From: Streptomyces sp. S.PNR 29
GTDB lineage: Bacteria; Actinomycetota; Actinomycetes; Streptomycetales; Streptomycetaceae
Length of the DNA: 64,000 bases
Direction: 5' to 3'
Assembly (NCBI RefSeq): GCF_030386795.1
Contig: NZ_JANUQM010000001.1
Coordinates: 802,363-866,362, forward strand
Each line of letters starts with the position of its first letter. Within the stretch, counting starts at the first letter, position 1. Positions 8,675 through 18,114 of this stretch are shown one piece after another. Position numbers and translations under genes: made by a program. The notes under the pieces are model-generated. The model saw only the letters and a program-made list of their open reading frames with translations, did not search any database and was not told where the DNA came from.

Positions 8675-9658
8675 ATGGCACAGCGGGACAGATTCACACT
8701 TCTGGGGAAGATGACCGACTGTCACATTTACGAAGGTGACGGGACCCGCCCGATCAGGGAGGAGAACGTCCGCGTCATCCACGAGGCCCGCCGGGTGCAG
8801 TTCCCCGACGAACTCGGGTTGTGGCGGCGTGAGATCGAGGACGAGGAGGCGCGCAGGCAGGCCGCGGGCGAGCCGTACCGGTGGAACAACCCGCGGTTCG
8901 CGGTGGAGAGCCTCGTGGTCTCCCGCACCCACACCGCCGAGGAGCCCCAGGCCACCATGGTCTTCCTCGACGCCGACTACTACGACTTCCTCACCACGTC
9001 GATCAACCTGGACCGCAAGCTGGCCGACGGCTCCACCCTGCGCCGCCAGTACCTGGAGGACCAGGACCCGCTCGACGCGCCGGCGTGGATGTTCTGCAGC
9101 TTCGGCGTCAACGTGGCCGTGGAGACCGGCAAGGACCACAAGATGCTGTTCTCCCGGCGCAGCTCCAAGGTGGCCGGGCCCAACGCCAGCCGCTGGAACT
9201 CCTCGGCCAACGAGGGCGCGGCCGCCAACCACGACCTCTCCCCCACCGGCGAGATCAGCCTGCACGCCATCGCCCGCCGCGCCCTGCGGGAGGAACTCGC
9301 CGTGCAGGACTCGGACGGCGTCGACCTCGAACTGCTGGGCTTCGGCCTCGACCTGCGCAACAACCAGTGGGCGGCGTTCTTCCGGGCCGTCCTCACGGAC
9401 CTGAGCGAGGAGGAGTTGCGCTCCCGCTGGAGCCGGGGCGTCGAGGACAAGTGGGAGCACGACGAGTACGCCTTCGTCCCCGCCGACCCCGAGTCGGTCC
9501 TGGCCTTCCTGCACCGGACCGGCCCGTGGACCCCGTGCGCGCCGGCACTCTTCTATCTCGCGCTCGTCCGGGGCACCGTACGGGCCCGGGGCGGGGACCC
9601 GTCCGCCCGGCTGCTGGTCGAGGAGGCGGAACGCGCGGTGCTGCGGCAGAGCGTGTGA
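8675..9658 (+). CDS. Nudix-like protein paired with caspase-STAND gene
   Basis: A 327-residue protein beginning at ATG 8675 (AAAGGGGAG upstream). Around residues 190-215 the stretch ARRALREELAV resembles the second half of a Nudix box (RE-x-x-EE-x-G-U) with the adjacent metal-binding Glu pair kept, but the leading Gly and Glu are not at canonical spacing. It is therefore either a divergent Nudix hydrolase or a Nudix-fold sensor domain. The N-terminal ~170 residues match nothing I recognise; they contain VIHEARRVQFPDELGLWRREIE and an Asp/Tyr-rich FLDADYYDFL. No signal peptide. It is divergent from the caspase-STAND gene across a 73-base gap, so they may share control. Its end meets groEL2 at a shared terminator. 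Confidence 0.7.
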   Translation: MAQRDRFTLLGKMTDCHIYEGDGTRPIREENVRVIHEARRVQFPDELGLWRREIEDEEARRQAAGEPYRWNNPRFAVESLVVSRTHTAEEPQATMVFLDADYYDFLTTSINLDRKLADGSTLRRQYLEDQDPLDAPAWMFCSFGVNVAVETGKDHKMLFSRRSSKVAGPNASRWNSSANEGAAANHDLSPTGEISLHAIARRALREELAVQDSDGVDLELLGFGLDLRNNQWAAFFRAVLTDLSEEELRSRWSRGVEDKWEHDEYAFVPADPESVLAFLHRTGPWTPCAPALFYLALVRGTVRARGGDPSARLLVEEAERAVLRQSV

Positions 9659-9663
9659 AACGC

Positions 9664-9703
9664 CCGAGGGCGGCACCCCTGTCTCCAGGGGTGCCGCCCT
9701 CGG
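9664..9703. terminator. Bidirectional hairpin between Nudix-like gene and groEL2
   Basis: A perfect 17-base inverted repeat (arms 9664-9680 and 9687-9703, 6-base loop GTCTCC) lies directly after the stop codon of the plus-strand gene and 36 bases past the groEL2 stop on the other strand. No U-tract, as is usual for Streptomyces terminators. Confidence 0.85.
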
Positions 9704-9739
9704 TCACGGAAGGACGGTCGATCAACCGGAACCGGTCGA

Positions 9740-11392
<1,653 letters not shown>

Positions 11393-11507
11393 TTACTTCG
11401 GACCGCGCCCGCGCCCGCGACGGACGGCCCCGGCCGGAGATGGTTCCTTGCCCCATCCGGCCCGTGGCCTCACCGACCCGGTCCTTCCATTGTCACTCTC
11501 ACCTTCA

Positions 11508-11552
11508 GAGTGCTAACGCCAATGATTAGCACTCGCCCCTGCCGAGTGCAAG
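11508..11552 (-). promoter_or_regulatory. CIRCE operator with three half-sites (HrcA)
   Basis: Plus-strand half-sites are GAGTGCTAA (11508-11516), TTAGCACTC (11526-11534) and GAGTGCAAG (11544-11552), each separated by exactly 9 bases. The second and third make a near-canonical CIRCE (TTAGCACTC-N9-GAGTGCTAA, 7 of 9 in the right arm). The first and second make a perfect palindrome in the opposite arm order. It lies about 145 bases before the groEL2 start and is the binding site of the HrcA heat-shock repressor. Confidence 0.88.
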
Positions 11553-11603
11553 CGCCTACCGGGTATCGGGCGGGCCGCTCCGCCGCGCGCGAACGGTGTG
11601 CGA

Positions 11604-11676
11604 GCAGGGCGCACGGAGGGCGCGACCAAGGCGCGAGCAGGGCGCGAGCAGGGTGCGAGCAAGGAGGCGGGCAAGG
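11604..11676. repeat. Degenerate tandem repeats of a GCGAGCAGG-type unit
   Basis: Several imperfect copies of GCGAGCAGG/GCGCGACCAAGG occur in tandem between the groEL2 operator and the cold-shock terminator. No coding function is apparent. Confidence 0.5.
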
Positions 11677-11688
11677 CACGGGCACGCC

Positions 11689-11722
11689 GAAGGGCCCGTA
11701 CCCCGGGGGGTACGGGCCCTTC
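11689..11722 (-). terminator. Terminator of the cold-shock gene
   Basis: A 16-base perfect stem (11689-11704 with 11707-11722) starts 36 bases after the cold-shock protein stop codon. It would also insulate the groEL2 promoter region. Confidence 0.8.
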
Positions 11723-11757
11723 AGAGAAGACCGATGGTCAGCGGTTGGTCGCGTGCA

Positions 11758-11961
11758 TCAGGCGGTGACGCGCACCATGTCGGCCTGCGGGCCCTTCTGA
11801 CCCTGCGAGATCTCGAACTCCACCCGCTGGCCCTCTTCCAGGGTGCGGTAACCGTCCATCTGGATCGCGCTGTAGTGGACGAAAACATCCGCACCACCGT
11901 CGACCGCGATGAAGCCGTACCCCTTCTCCGCGTTGAACCACTTGACGGTGCCCTGAGCCAT
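11758..11961 (-). CDS. Cold-shock domain protein (CspA family)
   Basis: A 67-residue single-stranded nucleic acid-binding protein with both RNP motifs (KGYGFI and VFVHY) and the usual start [14 protein letters not shown]. The ATG at 11961 is chosen because GGGGAG lies 7 bases upstream; an in-frame extension is possible but unlike the family. Acts as an RNA chaperone or antiterminator in the cytoplasm. Monocistronic with its own terminator. Confidence 0.95.
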   Translation of the reverse strand: MAQGTVKWFNAEKGYGFIAVDGGADVFVHYSAIQMDGYRTLEEGQRVEFEISQGQKGPQADMVRVTA

Positions 11962-12314
11962 GCCTAACTCCCCTATTACTGGCCCTTGCACAGATCCACA
12001 CTTCGCGGATCCGGGTCAGACCTCACCCCCCAACGGTTGGGGGCGTGCGCCGGAACGCGTCGACCGCGGCTGAATGTATCTGTCCAACTGCCGTCTGCAA
12101 CAGGTCAATCGGACGAGAAATCTGGACTCGCGCGGTCCGGAATGTGGCGAGAATTCGCTGCATTTCAGGGCAAGTCGGGCTACACAAAAGGAACAAAAGC
12201 CGCGAAGAGTGCCCACACTTTGGCTACATCTCGTCGGGCATGCGGCAGAAATTCAGGGCTCCCGGCCAGTGATTCGGCGGCACCTTCCCCAACTGTACCG
12301 CGCTCAACCACACG
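11962..12314. other. Gene-free leader region of the cold-shock gene
   Basis: About 350 bases without a convincing gene in either strand. It is noticeably richer in A+T than the coding neighbours and presumably holds the promoter and long 5' leader of the cold-shock gene. Cold-shock mRNAs often have structured leaders; I see no recognisable motif. Confidence 0.4.
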
Positions 12315-12353
12315 GAATTGCCCCCTCCGCTTCTCTTACGGAGGGGGCAATTC
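12315..12353 (-). terminator. Terminator of the metM-metO operon
   Basis: A perfect 15-base stem (12315-12329 with 12339-12353, 9-base loop) lies 49 bases past the metO stop codon. Confidence 0.8.
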
Positions 12354-12401
12354 GATGAACTCTGCGTCACTGCCGTTACCGAAGGTAACGACGGGCCTCG
12401 G

Positions 12402-12677
12402 TCAGCCTCCGGCGACGGCCGGGATGATGGAGACGCCTGCGCCGTCCGGGGTCGCCGTCTCCAGCCCCTGCTCGAAGCGGACGTCGTCGTCGTTGACGTA
12501 CACGTTGACGAAGCGGCGCAGCTTGCCCTGGTCGTCGAGGACGCGGGCGGCGATGCCGGTGTGGTTCTTCTCCAGGTCCGCGATGACCTCGCCGAGGGTC
12601 GCGCCCTCGGCGGACACCTCGGCCCGGCCACCGGTGTAGGTGCGCAGGATGGTGGGGATGCGGACGGTGACGCTCAT
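12402..12677 (-). CDS. metO: Sulfur-carrier protein MetO (ThiS/MoaD/CysO fold)
   Basis: A 91-residue ubiquitin-fold sulfur carrier ending in the diagnostic Gly-Gly (AVAGG), which is adenylated and thiocarboxylated. ATG 12677 follows GGAGG at good spacing. It lies 55 bases downstream of metM on the same strand before one terminator, so the two are an operon under the SAM riboswitch. In Streptomyces a MetO thiocarboxylate has been reported to donate sulfur to O-phosphohomoserine through MetM, giving homocysteine. The related CysO supplies sulfur for cysteine synthesis in mycobacteria, which is the main alternative. No activating E1-like enzyme or Mec+ protease is adjacent. Confidence 0.88.
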   Translation of the reverse strand: MSVTVRIPTILRTYTGGRAEVSAEGATLGEVIADLEKNHTGIAARVLDDQGKLRRFVNVYVNDDDVRFEQGLETATPDGAGVSIIPAVAGG

Positions 12678-12732
12678 ACGGGGTGACCTCCGGTCGGGTG
12701 TGCAGATGCGGTGGGACAGCCGGCCGAAGCCG

Positions 12733-14016
12733 CTACGCGAGACCGGCCTCGCGGAACGAGTCCAGGCTGGGACGAATGGTCGCGGTGAGCCCCGTGCCCG
12801 CCACCGCGTCCAGGGTCTTCAGGCCGTCGCCCGTGTTGAGGACGACCGTCGACCTGGCCGGGTCGAGGACGCCGTTCTCGATCAGCTTGCGGGTCACGCC
12901 CACCGTCACGCCACCCGCCGTCTCCGCGAAGATGCCCTCCGTCCGGGCGAGCAGCTTGATCGCGTCGACGACCTGCTCGTCGGTGACGTCCTCCACCGCA
13001 CCGCCCGTGCGACGGGCGATGTCGAGGACGTACGGGCCGTCGGCCGGGTTGCCGATGGCGAGGGACTTGGCGATGGTGTTCGGCTTCTGGGGCCGGACGA
13101 CGTCGTGACCCGCCTTGAAGGCGGTCGACACCGGCGAGCAGCCCTCGGCCTGCGCACCGAAGATCTTGTACGGCTTGTCCTCGACCAGCCCGAGCTTGAT
13201 CAGCTCCTGCAGACCCTTGTCGATCTTCGTGAGCTGCGAGCCGGACGCGATCGGGACGACGATCTGGTCGGGCAGCCGCCAGCCGAGCTGCTCGCAGATC
13301 TCGTACGCCAGGGTCTTGGAGCCCTCCGCGTAGTACGGGCGCAGGTTGACGTTGACGAAGCCCCAGCCCTCGCCGGCCGGGTCGCCGATCAGCTCGGAGC
13401 AGAAGCGGTTCACGTCGTCGTAGTTGCCCTCGATACCGACGAGGTCACCGCCGTAGACGGCGGCCATGACGACCTTGCCCTGCTCCAGGTCGTGCGGGAT
13501 GAACACGCAGGACCGGAAGCCTGCGCGGGCGGCGGCGGCGCCCACGGCACCGGCGAGGTTGCCGGTGGAGGAGCAGGAGAGCGTGGTGAAGCCGAAGACG
13601 CGGGCGGCCTCCAGGGCCTGGGCGACGACGCGGTCCTTGAAGGAGTGCGTCGGGTTACCGGAGTCGTCCTTCACATACAACCCGCCGGTCACGCCGAGCT
13701 CGCGCGCCAGGTTGTCCGCCTTGACGAGCTTGGTCCAGCCCGGGTTGATGTTCGGCTTGGTCGCCACGTCCGCCGGGACGGGCAGCAGCGGCGCGTACCG
13801 CCAGATGTTGCTGGGGCCCGCCTCGATCTGCTTGCGGAGCTCCTCGGCGTCGTAGGCTGAGAAGTCGTAGGCGATCTCCAGCGGGCCGAAACACTCCTCG
13901 CACGCGAAGACCGGGCCGAGGGGTACGCGGTGCCCGCACTCGCGGCAGCTCAACGCCGTGGCGGGACCGAGGTCGACGGTGGAGTCGGTGGAGCTTGCAA
14001 CAGTCTGCACAGCCAT
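12733..14016 (-). CDS. metM: MetM, O-phosphohomoserine-dependent homocysteine synthase (threonine synthase-like)
   Basis: A 427-residue PLP enzyme of the threonine synthase family, often annotated thrC. N-terminal zinc-ribbon-like cysteines (Cys24, Cys27, Cys39, Cys42) precede the PLP domain; Lys127 in THSFKDR is the Schiff-base lysine. Context argues for methionine rather than threonine synthesis: a SAM-I riboswitch lies upstream and a GG-ending sulfur carrier gene directly downstream. The MetM/MetO pathway described in Streptomyces converts O-phosphohomoserine plus thiocarboxylated carrier to homocysteine. No hom or thrB gene is nearby. The ATG start at 14016 lies 11 bases after AAAGGG; a stronger GAGGAG further upstream is part of the riboswitch P1 stem. 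Plain threonine synthase activity remains possible. Confidence 0.9.
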   Translation of the reverse strand: MAVQTVASSTDSTVDLGPATALSCRECGHRVPLGPVFACEECFGPLEIAYDFSAYDAEELRKQIEAGPSNIWRYAPLLPVPADVATKPNINPGWTKLVKADNLARELGVTGGLYVKDDSGNPTHSFKDRVVAQALEAARVFGFTTLSCSSTGNLAGAVGAAAARAGFRSCVFIPHDLEQGKVVMAAVYGGDLVGIEGNYDDVNRFCSELIGDPAGEGWGFVNVNLRPYYAEGSKTLAYEICEQLGWRLPDQIVVPIASGSQLTKIDKGLQELIKLGLVEDKPYKIFGAQAEGCSPVSTAFKAGHDVVRPQKPNTIAKSLAIGNPADGPYVLDIARRTGGAVEDVTDEQVVDAIKLLARTEGIFAETAGGVTVGVTRKLIENGVLDPARSTVVLNTGDGLKTLDAVAGTGLTATIRPSLDSFREAGLA

Positions 14017-14036
14017 GTGAGGCGAGGCCCTTTCTC

Positions 14037-14202
14037 CTCATCTTCCTCACGACGCATCTCGCCGTGAGACGGATTTGGCACCTTCCCTAGCCGGGAGCCT
14101 CGCGGAGCGTTCGGCTGTGCTCGCACAGCAGTCGATACGAGAACCGGCTGGAGGGTTGCCGGGGCTTCATCGGGCCGTGTCCCTCTGCCCCTCTGGATGA
14201 GC
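14037..14202 (-). promoter_or_regulatory. SAM-I (S-box) riboswitch of metM-metO
   Basis: On the minus strand the conserved S-box blocks occur in order: AGAGGGGCAGAGGG (14181-14194), GATGAAGCCCC (14161-14171), GGCAACC (14154-14160), a variable P3 stem, GGTGCCAAATCC (14071-14082), a P4 hairpin with CTCACG/CGTGAG arms (14046-14068), then GAAGATGAG as the P1 3' strand. P1 pairs CTCATC (14196-14201) with GATGAG (14037-14042). The P1 3' strand runs straight into GATGAGGAGAAAGGG, so SAM binding should hide the ribosome binding region. This suggests translational rather than transcriptional control. Element identity is strong; the mechanism is inference. Confidence 0.93.
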
Positions 14203-14334
14203 TGTATGTGGTTGTGAACAGCGGCTGACCCCGGACATGCGATGGTCACCCGCGTTGTTCAAGACTGTAACCGACGACCAGGACAGTTGAGATAGTCGTC
14301 CGAACCGCGAGACAACCGTGAGGAGCCGCAGACC

Positions 14335-15279
14335 GTGCTGGAAGAAGTCGAGCGCTGGCTGAGCACTCGCTCCTGGTCCGTGACCGATCGCCCGCTCCAC
14401 AAGATCCTGGCCGCCAAACAGCGCACGGGCCAGACGGTCAGCGTCGTGCTGCCGGCGCTCAACGAGGAGGAGACGGTCGGCGACATCGTCGCCGTCATCC
14501 GCCACGACCTGATGCTGCAGGTGCCGCTCGTCGACGAGATCGTCGTCGTCGACTCCGGGTCGACCGACCGTACGTCGCAGGTCGCCGCGGCGGCGGGGGC
14601 CCGGGTGGTCCACCGGGACGAGATCCTGCCGCGCATACCGACCGTCCCCGGTAAGGGTGAGGTTCTGTGGCGCTCGCTGCTCGTCACGAGCGGCGACATC
14701 GTCTGCTTCATCGACGCCGACCTCAGGGAGTTCTCCTCCGACTTCGTCTCCGGGATCGTGGGCCCGCTGCTCACCGACCCGGACGTCGACCTGGTCAAGG
14801 CCATGTACGACCGTCCGCTCGGCGCCACGGCCGGCCAGGGCGGCCGGGTCACGGAACTCATGGCGCGCCCGCTGCTGAACATGCACTGGCCGCAGCTGGC
14901 CGGCTTCGTACAGCCGCTCGGCGGCGAGTACGCGGCCCGCCGCTCGCTGCTCGAACAGCTGCCGTTCCCCGTCGGGTACGGCGTGGAGCTGGGCATGCTG
15001 GTCGACGCCCTGCACCTGGTGGGCCTGGACGCCCTCGCCCAGGTCGACGTGGGCGTACGCAAGCACCGGCACCAGGACGGGCAGGCGCTGGGCCGGATGG
15101 CCGCCGCGATCTACCGCACCGCCCAGCTGCGGCTGGCCCGCGGCCACCTCGTCCGCCCCTCCCTCACCCAGTTCGAGCGGGGCCAGGACGGCTTCGAGCC
15201 GCGCACGTACTCCGTGGACACGGAGGAGCGGCCGCCGATGACGGAGATCGCGGAGTACGCCGCCCGCAAGGTGGCCTGA
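14335..15279 (+). CDS. gpgS: Glucosyl-3-phosphoglycerate synthase (GpgS, GT81)
   Basis: A 314-residue retaining glycosyltransferase of GT-A fold. VVLPALNEEETVGDIV (37-52), VVDSGSTDRT (71-80) and the metal-binding DAD at 127-129 are the NDP-sugar site, and the C-terminal part has GYGVELGMLVD and KHRHQDGQALGRM as in GpgS. It transfers glucose from UDP- or ADP-glucose to 3-phosphoglycerate, the first step to the solute glucosylglycerate and, in mycobacteria, methylglucose lipopolysaccharide. GTG 14335 follows AGGAG. The dedicated phosphatase GpgP is not adjacent. It is followed in the same direction by otsA, consistent with a compatible-solute locus. Confidence 0.88.
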   Translation: MLEEVERWLSTRSWSVTDRPLHKILAAKQRTGQTVSVVLPALNEEETVGDIVAVIRHDLMLQVPLVDEIVVVDSGSTDRTSQVAAAAGARVVHRDEILPRIPTVPGKGEVLWRSLLVTSGDIVCFIDADLREFSSDFVSGIVGPLLTDPDVDLVKAMYDRPLGATAGQGGRVTELMARPLLNMHWPQLAGFVQPLGGEYAARRSLLEQLPFPVGYGVELGMLVDALHLVGLDALAQVDVGVRKHRHQDGQALGRMAAAIYRTAQLRLARGHLVRPSLTQFERGQDGFEPRTYSVDTEERPPMTEIAEYAARKVA

Positions 15280-15353
15280 AGTCCCTGTGCGGCCCCTGCC
15301 AGTGAGGTGAACCGCACGTTTGAGCGGTTCCGGGCCGGGCTAGGTTGAGGCGT

Positions 15354-16742
15354 ATGGCTTCAACGTACGGTGCTGCGCAGGTACTGGTGGCCTCCAACCG
15401 GGGTCCGGTCTCGTACGAGGTGCAGGACGACGGCTCGCTGCGCACCAAACGCGGTGGCGGCGGGCTCGTCTCCGGCCTGTCGGCCATCGGGCCGGACGCG
15501 GGCGCGCTGTGGGTGTGCTCCGCCCTGTCCGACGGCGACCGCGAGGCGGTACGGCGCGGGGTCGGCGAGCCGGGCGTACGGATGCTGGACATCCCGGCCG
15601 ACGTGCACGCCGACGCGTACAACGGCATCGCCAACTCGGTGCTCTGGTTCGTCCACCACATGCTGTACCAGACGCCGCTGGAACCGGTCTTCGACGCGGA
15701 GTTCCGGCGGCAGTGGGCCTCGTACGAGACCTACAACCGGGCCTTCGCCGAGGCGCTGGCGGAAGAGGCGGCCGAGGGGGCGGCTGTCGTCGTCCAGGAC
15801 TATCACCTGACGCTGGTGCCGGGGATGCTGCGCGAGCTGCGCCCGGATCTGCGCATCGGTCACTTCTCGCACACGCCGTGGGCGCCGCCGGAGTACTTCC
15901 GGATGCTGCCGGACGAGGTGGCCGGGCAGGTGCTGCGGGGCATGCTGGGCGCCGACCGGCTGGGCTTCCTGACCCGGCGCTGGGCGGACGCGTTCACCGC
16001 GTGCTGCGAGCGGTTCGCCGGGGGGCTCGGGGACACGCGGATCGGCGTGCACGGGCTGGGGGCGGACGCTGATTTCCTGCGGAAGCGGGCGCACGAGGCC
16101 GACGTCGAGGAGCGGATGGCGGCGCTGCGGGAGGAGATCGGCGCGGGCCGGAAGGCGATCGTGCGGGTCGACCGGACCGAGCTGTCCAAGAACATCGTGC
16201 GGGGCCTGCTCGCGTACCGGCAGCTGCTGGACGATCATCCGCAGTGGCGTGAGCGGGTGGTGCACGTCGCGTTCGCGTACCCGTCCCGGCAGGATCTCGC
16301 CGTGTACCGCGACTACACGGCCGAGGTGCAGCGGGTGGCCGAGGACATCAACGCCGCGTACGGGACGGCGGGGTGGACGCCGGTCGTGCTGCATGTGAAG
16401 GACGACTTCGCGCGGTCGCTGGCGGCCTACCGGCTGGCCGACGTGGCGCTGGTGAACCCGATCCGGGACGGGATGAACCTGGTCGCGAAGGAGGTGCCGG
16501 TCCTCTCCGACGAGGGGTGCGCGCTGGTGCTGTCGCGGGAGGCCGGGGCCTACGAGGAACTGGGCGAGGACGCGATCGGGGTCAATCCGTACGACGTGAC
16601 GGACACCGCACGGGCCCTGCACGAGGCGTTGTCGATGGGGCCGGAGGAGCGGGCGGAGCACGCCAAGCGGCTGGCCGCGGCGGCCACGGCGCTTCCTCCG
16701 GCGCAGTGGTTCGTGGAGCAGCTGGAGGCGCTCAGGGCCTGA
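15354..16742 (+). CDS. otsA: Trehalose-6-phosphate synthase OtsA (GT20)
   Basis: A 462-residue GT-B glycosyltransferase making trehalose-6-phosphate from NDP-glucose and glucose-6-phosphate. Family motifs: LVASNRGPVSYE at the N-terminus, VVQDYHLTLVPGMLR, HFSHTPWAPPEYFRMLP, VDRTELSKNIVRG and NPIRDGMNLVAKE near residue 380. The start is ATG 15354 (GAGG upstream). The matching phosphatase OtsB is convergent, just downstream, so the two genes are adjacent but not in one operon. Confidence 0.95.
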   Translation: MASTYGAAQVLVASNRGPVSYEVQDDGSLRTKRGGGGLVSGLSAIGPDAGALWVCSALSDGDREAVRRGVGEPGVRMLDIPADVHADAYNGIANSVLWFVHHMLYQTPLEPVFDAEFRRQWASYETYNRAFAEALAEEAAEGAAVVVQDYHLTLVPGMLRELRPDLRIGHFSHTPWAPPEYFRMLPDEVAGQVLRGMLGADRLGFLTRRWADAFTACCERFAGGLGDTRIGVHGLGADADFLRKRAHEADVEERMAALREEIGAGRKAIVRVDRTELSKNIVRGLLAYRQLLDDHPQWRERVVHVAFAYPSRQDLAVYRDYTAEVQRVAEDINAAYGTAGWTPVVLHVKDDFARSLAAYRLADVALVNPIRDGMNLVAKEVPVLSDEGCALVLSREAGAYEELGEDAIGVNPYDVTDTARALHEALSMGPEERAEHAKRLAAAATALPPAQWFVEQLEALRA

Positions 16743-16795
16743 ACCATCGGGTCAGGGCCTGAACCACGGGCTTCAGGCCCTGGCCCGTCACACCC

Positions 16796-17671
16796 TCACG
16801 CCCTCAGTCCTGCCGCCAGCCCCCGCAGCAGCCCCACCACCCCCGCCGGGCCGTCCACCACCAGGTCCGCCCTCTCCCTCAGCTCCGTCACCTCGTCGCT
16901 GCCGCTGCACACCAGCAGGCCCGGCGTTCCGTCGGAGCGGAGTTTGTCGACGGCGGCGAAGGCGGGGAGGTCGCCGAGGTCGTCACCGGCGTAGAGGACC
17001 GCGTCGGCGGCGATCTCGCGGGCGTACTCCGCCAGGGCGACGCCCTTGTCCATGCCGGGCGGGCGCAGTTCGAGGACCATGCGGCCGGGCTCGACGACCA
17101 GGCCGTGCCGGGTGGCGAGGTCGGTGAGCGGGGCGCGCAGAGCCTCGAAGGCGGCCTGCGGGTCCGAGGCGCGGCGGGTGTGGACGGCGACCGCCCTGCC
17201 CTTCTCCTCCACCCACGTCCCCTGCCACGCGCCGACCCGGTCCAGCAGCCCCGGCAGCTCGGCGCGTACGGCGGCGACCCCGGGGTGCGGGGCGGGGGCG
17301 GTGACGGTGCCGGTGGCGGCGTCCCAGCGTTCGGCGCCGTAGTGACCCAGGACGACGAGGTGCTCCAGGCCGGGCACGCCCGCGAAGCCGCCGTGCCGTA
17401 CGGCCACGCCGGGCGGGCGCCCGGTGATCACCGCCACGGCGGCCACCTTCGGGGCCAGCTCCGCCAGCGCCGGCACCGCGTCCGGGTGGGCCCGCGCCTG
17501 CTCGGGGTCCGGGACGATCGGAGCGAGGGTGCCGTCGAAGTCGAGGGCGACCAGCGCACGCTCGGCCCGGGTGAGGAGGGCGTTCAGGCCGTCACGCCCG
17601 CCCTGCGTGGTGGGCGTCGGCAGAGGGTCCGGGGAGTCCAGGGGATACGTCGAGTCCGTTTGGCTGCCCAT
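16796..17671 (-). CDS. otsB: Trehalose-6-phosphate phosphatase OtsB
   Basis: A 291-residue HAD-superfamily phosphatase hydrolysing trehalose-6-phosphate to trehalose. Motif I LDFDGTLAPI (about 43-52) holds the nucleophile Asp, VITGRP is motif II-like, and YAGDDLGDLPAF near residue 227 is motif IV. The ~35 residues before the HAD domain are low-complexity. ATG 17671 has no Shine-Dalgarno, but TAGGGT lies 6 bases before it, so the mRNA is probably leaderless. Convergent with otsA. Confidence 0.94.
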   Translation of the reverse strand: MGSQTDSTYPLDSPDPLPTPTTQGGRDGLNALLTRAERALVALDFDGTLAPIVPDPEQARAHPDAVPALAELAPKVAAVAVITGRPPGVAVRHGGFAGVPGLEHLVVLGHYGAERWDAATGTVTAPAPHPGVAAVRAELPGLLDRVGAWQGTWVEEKGRAVAVHTRRASDPQAAFEALRAPLTDLATRHGLVVEPGRMVLELRPPGMDKGVALAEYAREIAADAVLYAGDDLGDLPAFAAVDKLRSDGTPGLLVCSGSDEVTELRERADLVVDGPAGVVGLLRGLAAGLRA

Positions 17672-17794
17672 ACGGCGACCCTATCCGGGGAGGGCGGGAT
17701 ACACGCATGACACGTCGGCCACCTCCTGGCGCCGGCCAGGCCTGTCCAGCCCGTCCGGCGTTTGAGGACGAGGCCGTTCAGGCCGAAGGGGGGT

Positions 17795-17813
17795 CTGGGG
17801 GCGCAGCCCCCAG
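17795..17813 (-). terminator. Streptomyces GC-hairpin intergenic element
   Basis: CTGGGGGC and GCCCCCAG arms (17795-17802, 17806-17813) lie within a stretch of a type I recognise as recurrent in streptomycete intergenic regions (GTTTGAGGACGAG followed by GGGGGTCTGGGGGCGCAG). It is positioned as a terminator for the DUF3263 gene. Confidence 0.6.
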
Positions 17814-17836
17814 CGGCGTCGGAGTCGGCGCAGGGC

Positions 17837-18094
17837 TCAGCGTTCGGCCCTGCGCGCCTCCCGTATCCTCCGCAGCCGGTTCACCGTCACCGGATCCGAC
17901 GCCAGCGCCCGCGGGTCGTCCAGCAGCGCGTTGAGCAGCTGGTAGTACCGGACCGGCGCCAGGCCGAGCTCCTCCCGTATCGCCCGCTCCTTCGCGCCGG
18001 GCCCGGGAAAGCCACGGCGTTCCAGCGCGAGGATGTCCAGTTCCCTGCGGCCGAGCGGCTCCTGTTCCATGCCCGGCACGGTAACGCCGGGCAC
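17837..18094 (-). CDS. DUF3263 small protein
   Basis: A small (77-85 residue) actinobacterial protein of the DUF3263 family, with an HTH-like core (LDILALERRGFPGPGAKERA, then VRYYQLLNALLDDPRAL). The family may bind DNA or RNA but has no assigned function. Two starts are possible: GTG 18094 with GGGGAG 12 bases upstream, or ATG 18070 (MEQEPLGRREL), which gives the more typical length. Monocistronic. Confidence 0.75.
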   Translation of the reverse strand: MPGVTVPGMEQEPLGRRELDILALERRGFPGPGAKERAIREELGLAPVRYYQLLNALLDDPRALASDPVTVNRLRRIREARRAER

Positions 18095-18114
18095 TGACAG
18101 TGAGCACTCCCCGC

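Noticed and set aside
12733..14016. Calling this gene thrC (threonine synthase)
   Set aside because: The fold fits, but the SAM riboswitch and GG-tailed sulfur carrier fit MetM better; kept as the alternative in the entry.
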